Shown here: positions 1-9,120 of the stretch, piece by piece
Numbering within the stretch: position 1 is the stretch's first letter
Layout: each line of letters begins with the position of its first letter
NCBI GenBank assembly: GCA_019915135.1
Contig: JAHLMK010000001.1
Location: forward strand, 4,154,001 to 4,218,000
From: Strobilurus pachycystidiatus
Taxonomy: Eukaryota; Basidiomycota; Agaricomycetes; Agaricales; Physalacriaceae
Direction: 5' to 3'
DNA length: 64,000 nucleotides
The notes under the pieces: model-generated
Databases searched by the model: none
Seen by the model: only the letters and a program-made list of their open reading frames with translations
What the model was told of the DNA's origin: nothing
Made by a program: the position numbers and the translations under genes

Positions 1-75
1 CTTTTCGGGTTTGGGTGGGCCACAAGGTCGCTCACGTAACTGGTCAGGTCATGCCATCCTCTCCCTCCATTCACC

Positions 76-745
76 ATGTGCTCTCCCACTCAAAATCTGC
101 CCTCTCCACGACGTGAGGCTCGCAAGGAGACAAGCAGGCATTGGGCTCAAAAGTAAGCATTGACCTTGACGACGGCTGCCTTCTCGTGCTCATTGGGCCC
201 AGGAACCACGCCATACTCAATAGACGTCGTTGCGACAAGCGGCGGTACTTGAAGACAAAGGCAGACTCCCTCAGAGTTGAAGCTGAGCTTATCAGGTGAG
301 CGAGCTCCCGTTGTCCTTGACGTACTCTTCCAAACTGTGCTCTCCCAGACTTGATGATCAGGATGCCCGCGACGCAATCAACCGAGAATATCTACTGCAG
401 TGTATTCGTCACAAGCAGCTGGACGTTGGGCGCCTCACACACGGAAATGCAAAGGCGCACGGGGCATACTTGACGCAGAAGGCTCTCGTTTCCAAGAAGC
501 CATTGGATGTTGTTTTGACAGTGTCCGCGCAGGTGGGGGAACAAGTCGACGGTGCTCGCTCCTTTCTTGCCATGTTGCGGGAAGGACATCCTAACAGTGA
601 GGAGTTTGGAATCGCCGCTAGCTTGGTGGAGGACATGGCCGACGCGCATTTTGTTTTCAAGGACATTATTGGGCATCTCGTCGTGGGCAAGGCCACGCTC
701 CAGGACGCGCTTCTCGCTGGGGATCTGTATCACCAGATTCAGTAA
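76..745 (+). CDS. Small spliced gene of unknown function (about 164 aa)
   Basis: Three exons join in one frame: 76-152, 275-295 and 349-745, with GTAAGC..CAG and GTGAGC..CAG introns. Their total length is a whole number of codons ending in TAA. The product is hydrophilic and mostly helical, with no signal peptide or membrane segment, and I do not recognise its family. The N-terminus is rich in Arg and Lys. The last exon is the best supported part; the tiny 21-nt middle exon and the start at 76 are inferred, and an upstream start outside the window is possible. It is followed 180 bp downstream by another unknown gene on the same strand. Confidence 0.45.
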
Positions 746-928
746 CTAAAATGGGTTCGAGAATGAGCACGTTTGTACATTTATGCGCTTCTTTTGGCGT
801 GCACGGCGTTTGTCTCAAATCCCCCCAGATAGGACCTTCTCCTCGGAGTCGCCGGTATCCTATATATTCCTTGCAAACAGAGCCATCCATTTCTTGCTCT
901 TGCCTTCTCTCCCCCAAAACGACTGCAA

Positions 929-1753
929 ATGTCTGCTCATAACGCTCCCCCAGGTTAGTTGATCTCTTCCTTCCCTGTCGCATTGGTGATTGAAACATCC
1001 TCAGGTCTGCTCCTCACCGACGGGCAATCCAAGCGTGCCGCCCGCGATGGACTCTTCTTGATCGCTGTCTCATCTCGAGTCCGCCGCCAGGAGCTCCCGG
1101 CGGCTGCTCTCACGACCCTTTGCGGCCGTCTTGAGCTGTACTGGTGCGATCAACTTTACGGCGACGCTCTACGCCTCAAGGAGGATACGCAATTCAAGTG
1201 GCATCGCGACCGTCCTGTAAGTCATATCTGATTCTCTTGGGGCCATCACCTTATGTTTTTTGTAGCTCCTCGAGAGGATTATGATGTGGAAGGCGTGTGC
1301 GCCGTTCCCGACCAAGGTTCGAGTCAAGGCGTGGGTTGAGCTGTGGGTCGACACCCACATTGACTGGGCTAACGGTGAATTTGTCGCCCTCGGACTGGAG
1401 GGTCCGACGCTCCAGGATCTGCACCTCCAGACCAAAGCTGTTACTCCCGCAGCTTCTTCCGTCTTGGGCAAGAATGGGTCCCCAGAACCAAGGACCCCCA
1501 ACCACGGCCCGACAGTTATAGATTTAGTATCTCCTTCAATTAGCAAGGTCAGGTATCGTCTATCTTGCCCAATGCTACAGATTTTTTGCTTATCTCTACA
1601 ATGTAGTGCTTTGGATCGTGCCGACGTCGATGCGAGCCTGCTCCCGGCGTGAGTGGCTTGCTGAGTTCATTACCACGACTTGCTGATGACGACTGTAGGG
1701 GTGCCAATCATTCCGACGACAACGATTTGCCTGAGCTCATCGAACGCGTCTAG
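929..1753 (+). CDS. Spliced gene of unknown function (about 206 aa)
   Basis: Five exons are phase-consistent: 929-953, 1005-1216, 1266-1552, 1607-1648 and 1699-1753. All introns are GT..AG and 42-58 nt long. The start ATG follows a pyrimidine-rich leader typical of fungal promoters. The protein has an acidic tail and a Pro/Ser-rich middle, no membrane segment, and no domain I know. Its spliced structure argues against its being the gag gene of the retroelement that begins just downstream. That retroelement's open frame overlaps the end of exon 5 in another frame, so the element probably landed at or near the 3' end of this gene. Confidence 0.5.
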
Positions 1754-1818
1754 CTGAGCTTGAGCGTGAACGTCAGAATGTTGATCTGTGGGAGTCGGAC
1801 TTATGGTCAGACTCACCA

Positions 1819-2508
1819 TTGGTCGGACACCCATTCCTTTGGGAAGTCGAACGAATGGATCTTGAATCCCATACCTATTGCCCTCCTGTAGTGACAGACA
1901 ATGGTGTCCCGTTCATTCAGTTATCCGGTGCGCAGGTACCGCGAGACCAGTACGCGGCACTGCAGGAAAACTCCACTACAGTGAAAGACGTGGGCCGGAA
2001 GGTTCCACGAACCATTATAGTGGCAGTAAAGATCAACGGGAAGCCTGCGAAGGCTCTCGTCGATACTGGGTCAATGACTGACATGATATCTACCACCCTG
2101 ATGGATCAGTTACATCTGGCAAAGACTGAATTGGAGACACCCTTACCTTTGCAACTCGCAATCCAGGGGTCTCGTTCAAAGGTCAATTACCGCGTGAACG
2201 CTCGATTCCAGTACCAGGGAATCGACGAAGACCGAGGTTTTGATGTTGGGAATGTAGCAGGGTACGACCTGATTCTGGGTACACCCTGGCTCTATCAACA
2301 CTGTGTATCAGTAGGCTTCAATGAGCCGAAAGTCATAATTGGAAGTGTAGAGAGCTTACCCATTGTCAAAGGTCCCTGGGTTTCTCAGTTGGCGTCACGT
2401 TCAATGCAGCTGGCTTCAGATGATCTTGAGCGTTGCCGAAACGAGATCATGGAGTATGCGCGACCTTTGTTCAGAAAGGCCGCTGAGACTCCGCTGCCGC
2501 CGCTATGA
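1819..2508 (+). pseudogene. Retrotransposon pol fragment: aspartic protease domain
   Basis: A retroviral-type aspartic protease is visible around residues 60-150 of this frame. It has the active-site signature ALVDTGS and a later hydrophobic-Gly segment (YDLILGTPWL) typical of the second half of the fold. In the parent element it would cut the polyprotein. The frame stays open upstream to 1735, but no gag domain or CCHC knuckle is present there. It ends at TGA 2506-2508, after which the same frame continues directly into the reverse transcriptase, so the stop is a single-codon interruption of one polyprotein. A CGA to TGA change would explain it. Confidence 0.85.
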
Positions 2509-2529
2509 GAAATCAATCATGAGATCCCC

Positions 2530-4827
2530 TTGATTGACGAGTCCAAGATCTATCACTGGCGCCCGTCCAAATGTCCTGAAAAGTTTCGGGATCAGTGGGC
2601 GGGCAAACGTGATGATTACTTACGGACAGGGCGTTGGAAGGTTTCCACTGCAAAGAACACCTCTCCTCTGATGTTGATTCCGAAGACAGACGATCCTGCA
2701 AGGTTATGCGTTGTCTGTGACTTCCGTCAGCGCAATCAGAACACGAAGAAGTTTGCCTCACCTATTCCGGATGTACATGGCATTCAGAGACGGGTCGCAA
2801 ATGCTCCGTTCAGGTCAACAATGGATGGGAGCGATGTGTTTGAGCAGATTCGCATTGTTCCTGAGCACGTTGAACGAACGGCAATGGCTACACCGGACGG
2901 AACCATGGTCAGCCTAGTGATGCAGCAAGGTGATTGTAATGCACCTGCCACGTTCCAGGCTACCATGTACCGCTTGTTTGCACAGTACATCGGACGATGG
3001 ATGGATGTCTATCTCAACGACATCATTGTCTATTCATCTTCGTTGAGTGAACATATGACGCACCTTCGGACTGTCATTGATATCTTGGCCAAGGAGAAGT
3101 TCTACCTGGCCGAGCGTAAGATGAAGATACTAGTATCTGAAGTCAAAGTGCTAGGTCATGTCATTGACGATACAGGAATTTGTATGGACCCTCACAAGGT
3201 TGATTCAATCTTGAAGTGGCCCACGCCGACGAACCGCGATCTTCTCAGAGGTTTCCTCGGCTCGGTCGGTTATTTGGCAGACGACGTTGATTCCATCCGT
3301 ATTCCAATGGGTATACTGAGCGCCATCACCGGCGATGCGGTCGCCTTCCGATGGGGTTATACTGAGCAACGAGCTTTCAAAGATGTTAAACGTCTCATCG
3401 AGCATGGTTCAAAACGGAGTCGCGTACCTCTCGACTACTCGGATGACGCGCCACCGGTCTGGCTCGTTACAGACGGTTGTGCTACGGGAATTGCTGGTGT
3501 GGTCATTCAGGGAGCAACTTGGCAGACAGGTAAGGTTGCTGCTTACTATTCCGCCAAGCTAAACTCGACTCAACAGAACTACAAAGTCACCGAGATCGAG
3601 ATGCTTGCCGGCGTCGAAACAATGATGCGCTATCGTGATATTCTACAAGGTCAGCGCTTTACTTGGATCACAGATCACAAGGCACTCACGTATCTCCCGA
3701 CGCAGAAGGAACTGTCCGAACGACAGTGGCGTTGGGCGGAGAAACTAAGCTCGTTCAATTTTGGCATCGAGTATGTACCCGGAACCGAAAATGTACTCGC
3801 TGACGCGTTGTCGCGTCTATATTCCAATGAAACTGCGGGTGTTCAACGCGATAGAAGTGAATACACGTACCATGATGTGATAGACAACGATTGTTTGGAC
3901 GGTCATGGCGTGACAATGCCCCTGCTCGTCGGTTCCGAGGCCATCACTCGCATTCCGGATGCCTTCCAAGTCCCCAGTGTTGGGTTTCGCGCCGGCGCTG
4001 TCGAGTTGCGTCCTCAAAAGGCCGTGAATTATGCTCCTGAAAGACGAACCCGCAAGGTCTTGAGCGAGTCTACGGAGTTTGCGCGGCGTTTTCGTGGCAA
4101 GTTCGTTCTGCATGGCCCACGCGAACGAACGGAGGGCGGGATAGTGTCAAACCCAGCGCCTTCGAGCAGCAGTAACGACGCCGTCGTACCTTCCTCGAGC
4201 AGCAGTAACGACGCCGTCGTAGCGGAACCAGATGGGCACGGAGATGACGGGGAGAAAGAAAATTCAAATTTGCTCCCACGTTCCGAGCCCCTGGACTTGT
4301 CCCGTCCCGAGGTATTGCCTCCGAGATCGACGGAAGTTGATGTTCCTGGTGACAGCGCGATGGATTCCTCCCTTCTTGACGTTCTGTCTGGAGGGCGCGC
4401 CAGCCTGGATCTGCTGTCAGTAATACGGCACCGGTATGCAGATGATTCTTTGTTTGGATTGATTCTTGCAAAACCAAAGGAGTTCCGAAACTTTGAGGTC
4501 ACGGAAGACGGACTCATTTACCTCAAACTGAGTGAGTACCGTTTGCTCTGCATTCCAGACCTGAAGTTGAGAAAACGAAGTGTACGCGAAATTGTAATAG
4601 ATGAAGCGCACTCGGTCTTAGCCCATCTAGGGTATCGTAAGACGCTCAGTTACTTACGGACACATGTCTGGTGGAAGTCAATGGCCGGCGATGTTGAGAT
4701 GTATTGTAAGACATGCGCTACATGCGCGCGTATTAAACCCAACAATCAGAAGCCTTACGGAATGCTACAGCCCTTGGGTCCTCCCACTTATCCCTGGGAA
4801 GTAGACATGACCACAAATAAGGAGTAA
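2530..4827 (+). pseudogene. Retrotransposon pol fragment: reverse transcriptase, RNase H, integrase zinc domain
   Basis: This frame carries the RT palm (CDFRQRNQNT near residue 65, QQGDCNAPATFQ near 130). It is followed by RNase H with its acidic residues (VTDGC, EIEML, TDHKAL, LADALSR) and the HHCC integrase zinc motif (AHSVLAHLGY, CKTCATC). In the RT catalytic box, where families carry YxDD, it reads YLND (about 3008-3020), so the first catalytic Asp is Asn and the polymerase should be inactive. A Ser/Asp-rich linker with a repeated short block lies at about 4155-4225. The frame runs into a MITE at 4802, so its last residues and stop are not retroelement sequence. Confidence 0.9.
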
Positions 4828-5263
4828 AGGAGAATATTCATGAATATATTCTTAATCTTATTCATGAATATGAATATGATGAATATATTATATTCGTGAA
4901 TAAGAATAAGTTGACGAATATAGAATATGAACCTTCAAGTTCACATAATCCTCAACTCATTCATGAGTGTCTGACAATACTGAATTCTCAGTACTGAAGA
5001 CAAGTTTATGATAAATTTAGATGCTGTTTGAATGATTTATAGTTCATTCAATAACTTTAACTGTGATTTTGAGTGACATTGAGATGATTATACTTGTATA
5101 TTCGTGAATATTCATGAATAAAAGCGAAATATTCGCAGTGAAGATTAAGTTGACGAATAAGATTAAGAGTATATTCATGAATAACAATTATGACCCTTGG
5201 AGGGGGGATTATTCGTGTGCATGAATAAGAATATACTCGAATATATATTCGTGGACATCTCTA
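4802..5263 (+). mobile_element. hAT-type MITE (462 bp) inserted in the integrase
   Basis: The segment is AT-rich and non-coding. It is flanked by a perfect 8-bp direct repeat CTGGGAAG at 4794-4801 and 5264-5271. Its ends form an 18-bp imperfect inverted repeat: TAGACATGACCACAAATA on the left and TAGAGATGTCCACGAATA on the complement of the right end, with three mismatches. An 8-bp target duplication plus termini starting TAG(A)G is the signature of hAT transposons. The interior holds many short ATTCATGAATA-like palindromes. Removing it rejoins the integrase frame exactly. It has no transposase, so it is non-autonomous. The strand given is arbitrary. Confidence 0.85.
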
Positions 5264-5270
5264 CTGGGAA

Positions 5271-5977
5271 GTGATTAGCATTGACTTCATGGGACCACTA
5301 CCCCCGTCGAAGAATCGGGATGGCACGTTTGACAACCTCACGGTCATTGTGGATCATCTTACGGGAATGGTTCATTTGGTCCCAGGAAGAACAACTTACA
5401 AGGCTAAAGACGTCGCAGAACTCGTATTCGACGAGGTCTATACGCTACATGGTCTGCCTAAAGCCATAGTAAGTGACCGTGATAAATATTGCACTGGTCA
5501 GTTCTGGTCGCATCTTCACAAGCTCATTGGTACAAAGTTGAAGATGTCCTCGGCCTATCACCCTGAAACGGACGGTCTGACAGAACGTGCAAACCGCACT
5601 ATTGAGCAGATGCTTAGACAGTGCATTGCGCCAAATCAGAAAGACTGGGTGTCTAGACTCCCCGCCATTGAGTTTGCCATCAATCTCGCACGATCTGAGA
5701 CAACAGGGTACTCACCCTTTTTCCTGAACTCTGGGCGGATACCTCGCTCCATGATATGGGACTCTGCTGATAAAACGGAGTTCCCGGGCGTCCGAGTGTT
5801 CGCACAGCGTCTCAAGCAAGCTGTAATCACTGCACATGACAGTATCCTTCAAGCGCGCGTTAAGCAAACTCAAGATGCAAACAGGAAACAACGACCCTCA
5901 CCTTTCGTGGTTGATGACCTGGTATACATCTCGACAGCCAATATCAAGTTCCCGAAAGGGACGGCTAATGTATTCTA
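5271..5977 (+). pseudogene. Retrotransposon pol fragment: integrase catalytic core
   Basis: This is the DDE integrase core (rve) that inserts the element's cDNA. The triad is readable: Asp in ISIDFMGPLPP near the start, Asp in IVSDRDKYCT about 65 residues on, and Glu in ETDGLTERAN about 35 residues further. The beginning of the domain lies upstream of the MITE at 4802-5263. The typical continuation after the core is lost just after the Lys-Gly-Thr at about 5965, where AT-rich sequence takes over. No chromodomain follows. The remaining frame runs on to a stop at 6038 with no meaning. Confidence 0.9.
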
Positions 5978-5978
5978 C

Positions 5979-6408
5979 ATCCTAACCACAAATATGTGCA
6001 CCCCAAAGCCAGATATTTGTATTCAAATAGACATTTGATATTGTATCCTTTGAAAACATGATATATTCAAATTTTTTCGAATATATTTGAATATATTTGA
6101 GTATATCCATATATATCTATGTATATTCTTATTGATAGTAGTATAGAATCATAAATCTTAGCAAGTTATGATGATAGAGTGACTATAAATGTTAAACAAA
6201 CCTTTATATGTATCATAAGACATGTAATACTATTACTATCATGAACAGTTTTCGAATGTCTGTTTCAAAAGTGAACATTTGACATTCATATGATATTCAA
6301 CATTCTATCCTATCCTAAGATATGTATTCAAATATTTTCAAATGTCGGGTACAATTATATTCAATATATCCTAACATATCCGATATTCATGCTCATGTCT
6401 AATGTGAT
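5979..6408. mobile_element. Probable second AT-rich MITE-like insertion
   Basis: Base composition changes abruptly at about 5978 to AT-rich sequence full of ATTCAAATAT-like palindromes, and returns to normal at about 6409. The left end contains CTAACCACAAATA, very close to the left end of the hAT-type MITE at 4802. The right end, read on the complement, begins TAGACATGAGCATGAATA. The seven bases CTAATGT occur at both flanks (about 5965-5971 and 6408-6414), which may be the remains of a target duplication. Ends and class are uncertain. It interrupts the 3' end of the retroelement. Confidence 0.4.
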
Positions 6409-6409
6409 G

Positions 6410-7843
6410 TGAAAGTGATTTTGTTGTACAGGGCTGTGGTGTGTTGAGTGCGTGTATATAACAAATGTATGCGCTGAGAGATCATCAGTCAAATGTTGAA
6501 TGACATCATCCTGAGACGGGCACACCAGTGTCCAGTCTCCAAAGCTGTATTCTTCATAAGATCGGGCGCAAATTTGGAGAAAACTCTACAGTATGTGACT
6601 GGGAGTCTGGGATAGGTTCACATCATGACAGGACACTGCCTTGGGCAGAGTGCGCAGCAGGTTGTGGGTGTGTGCGGATGCAGACAGATTGGTAAGAGCA
6701 GGAGGTGAGCGGATTAACGTTCCCAGCCCACTCAACAATAATGTCTCAAAGCCGGGGCACCGTTATTGTTAGCCTTGCTGGGCCCACCCAGTCCTCTACA
6801 TACCTGCCTTTGATATCAGCCGTACAAAATAGTTGAATCCAACACCTCACTGCAGCATGTGATATCTTGTATGAATGAGTTGTACATAGACGTTTTGTCC
6901 TACAGGATAGTTTCCAAACATAAGCAAACTCAAACTGTGCTCGCTCACAAGTCACTCACTCGTGAACCTCAACTTGTCTTGACGCATCCTTGGACGTCTA
7001 TCGTACTTTCTTCACTTTACAGGGCATCTCTCATAGTATTTATATGCAATTTTTGTCTCATGTACTCACGTCATAGCTTTCACACTTGTTTAGTTACACG
7101 GCCCGTTTCCTTACCGTCTGTAGTCTATGTTTTTGTTGAATGTAGTGTGCTCATTTCCCCATCCTACCGTCTCACAAGGAGTTCTCATAAAAGCATTCTG
7201 CTATGCCTCCACCGTGTTGAGCAACAATGACTTTACCAACAGAAATTAGAATCAAAAACAAATTTGCTCTGTGGCAGGCCATTGCTATCTGGGATGAATC
7301 ATGACGCAATGACGACAGGACTCCAGGATGGCACACAGCAACGGGTGGGAACAAGACACATCTTAATGGTCCTATGCGCTACTCTGTGGTTTGTTTATTC
7401 CCCTTGGCACTATGTAGCGTAGCTGCTCACCAAATTGTCAAATCACCACAAAACATCCCTGTGAGGTAGATGTGCTAGTCAGACCTCGTACTTAGTCGTT
7501 GGTTCACTACTATTTCACTCAAGCTGTTGACACCGGGATTTGGGCCGAATAATGCTCTGCAGTTACTTGTAGGAGATAGGCAATAAACACCAAGTTTGCG
7601 CAAAACAAAGTGCCGGTATTATCTTGATGTTTATTGAGTAAATACAAGCCGTATCATCTAAGTATACAACAGATATATGTGATTATTGTTGCAAAAAAGC
7701 ACAAGTTTGGTAGGTTGGGCGGCCTCGGTCAGGCATCGGTTTACAAGCCTTGTCGGGCGGGCGCGATCTTGAACCCGCTTTAGCTTGACCAGCTACCACC
7801 ACTACCACCACCTCTTCAGCTACCGACGTCCATCATCTCCTGC
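6410..7843. other. Gene-poor stretch after the retroelement
   Basis: I see no convincing gene here. The short open frames lack splice-consistent partners and codon character. An imperfect hairpin lies at 6722-6782. The words TGTTGACACCGGG at about 7525 and a run of TA-rich sequence at 7620-7690 resemble retrotransposon LTR sequence, but no second copy is present to prove it. Confidence 0.5.
6722..6782. repeat. Imperfect inverted repeat (hairpin)
   Basis: The arms AACAATAA (6734-6741) and TTATTGTT (6763-6770) pair perfectly, and the outer CCCAGC (6722-6727) and GCTGGG (6777-6782) pair as well. The loop is about 21 nt. No gene adjoins it. It may be a transposon footprint or a chance palindrome. 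Confidence 0.45.
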
Positions 7844-8541
7844 GATGGCCACAACAACACTCCTACAGCATTATTCTGCTACTCAGCCGTCTACACGCCG
7901 CGCTGTCAACGCCGATCCGCCCTCAATGTCAAGGTATCGTCCATATGCCAGCAAGGTGCGTGAACCAGCGACATTGATCCAGATTGCTGAAGGAGCTGAT
8001 GTTCAGGCGCAAACTCAGAGCCTGGCTGGAGGTGGAATGACAAGGTCCGTGGCCCGTTCCCGTGCCATTTACGTTGCTGACTCCTTGCGCTGTGGCAGTT
8101 GCTCCAGTAAGACGCGTCAACATCGCACTACCATGCCGCCTATAGGGATATAACGTTCCACGGTGCGCTCTATTTCCCTCCACTTGAACCCTATACTCAT
8201 TCGCCATGTTGTCAGTCTATGTCTGCGCGCGCACCCGACAAATCATTGTTGTGTAAACTGTTGGCAAGTCCTTTCTCCAGTTCCGTCGCACGGTTGGTGA
8301 ACTCATTTGTCCCTTGGGTGGCTAGCACGGACCTCACCAAAACGCTTCTGCATGAACGCATCCAACACGGCCATACGCGTCGCGCATATATTCGAGGTAA
8401 GACTGTCCATACTCAAATTTCTGCCTGGCCTGACTCCACTATTACTTCCCAGATCCATTATGACGATAGCAACGAAATCCCTTTTTGGCGGGGCGTTGGC
8501 AGGAGCGACGCAAAGGAGCGTGTGGGCGCAAAGGCAGACTG
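7844..8541 (+). CDS. Possible spliced gene of unknown function
   Basis: Open segments on this strand are linked by plausible splice sites, for example a GTGCGT donor after 7954 with CAG at about 7982, and a GTAAGA donor at 8397 with CAG at about 8452. The last segment ends at a TGA near 8541. The predicted N-terminus is rich in Ser, Thr and Arg, as in many mitochondrial proteins, but no family is recognisable. Intermediate exons between 8100 and 8220 could not be fixed. It could equally be non-coding. Confidence 0.25.
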
Positions 8542-8972
8542 ATAAAAGTAGCAGTATTTTGAATTTGACTGCGTGTACTCGTAGCATAGTCAATTGAACA
8601 TTTGCAAGTCCACTTGTAGTGTGAGCTGTATATATACAAGCTAGCGTGCCCATGACAGCTCACATAACCTCAGTATTATATTTGGCAGATATAGGATGAA
8701 CATGTCGTGAATATTTGGTGAATAGGGGACATACCCTTTGAATAAGCTCTGGTGGTTATCTTGCGGTTACCTGAAGGATATTCTGTGTATACGTGATGTA
8801 TCCACTGGGTATCCTCGGAGCATTATTCGGCACAAAGCCCGGTGTGAGTCTCCCGAGTCAAATTTTGATTGTAGTGAGTCGGATGAGAGCGCCAATTTTT
8901 GCGGCTGTGTCGGAGATGGCCTGAAGGATTGTCAAGCCGCTCAACATCACCATGCCCATAAGTATATCCACA
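8542..8972. other. Intergenic region downstream of tRNase Z
   Basis: No gene is seen at 8542-8850. From about 8850 to 8972 the sequence matches two other places in the window (13311-13450 and, inverted, 19190-19300), starting with the word CTCCCGAGTCAAA. It is the outer part of the duplicated unit that also includes the tRNase Z 3' end. Confidence 0.6.
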
Positions 8973-9120
8973 CTAGATCGCAACATCACCATACCCCATC
9001 CTCAACACCATCTCATCCTCCTCCTTCACATCATCCTCATCCTCCGTATCCTTCAAGCTCTTAACGACAGCCGCCAAATAATACCTCAACTTCCACATAT
9101 TCCCAATTGTCAAGTTCGCG
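8850..9120 (-). repeat. Duplicated unit, copy 1 (tRNase Z 3' end plus downstream flank)
   Basis: The last part of the intact tRNase Z gene and its 3' flank recur as fragments at 13311-13720 (same orientation) and 18890-19300 (opposite orientation). Shared landmarks are the coding words NLTIGNMWK and GYGDV, and the flanking words CTCCCGAGTCAAA and CTCAACATCACCATGC. This copy belongs to the intact gene and is presumed to be the source. Confidence 0.8.

Larger units (their letters stand above)
1754..6409 (+). mobile_element. Degenerate Ty3/Gypsy retrotransposon with nested insertions
   Basis: The domain order is aspartic protease, reverse transcriptase, RNase H, integrase zinc-binding domain, integrase core, which is the Ty3/Gypsy (not Copia) order. 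No gag, no primer-binding site and no flanking LTR could be found. The reading frame is broken by a TGA at 2506-2508, by a MITE at 4802-5263, and by AT-rich sequence from about 5978 on. The outer limits given are approximate: the left limit is the end of the neighbouring gene and the right limit is the end of the second AT-rich insert. The element cannot be autonomous. Confidence 0.85.

Noticed and set aside
1300..1335. GGTTCGAGTC, resembling a tRNA B-box
   Set aside because: No cloverleaf can be folded around it, and it lies inside a coding exon.
5965..6038. Chromodomain or C-terminal extension of the integrase
   Set aside because: The frame past about 5970 is AT-rich insert sequence without chromodomain residues.
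7524..7700. Possible solo LTR starting TGTTGACACCGGG
   Set aside because: No matching end, target duplication or second copy is present in the window.
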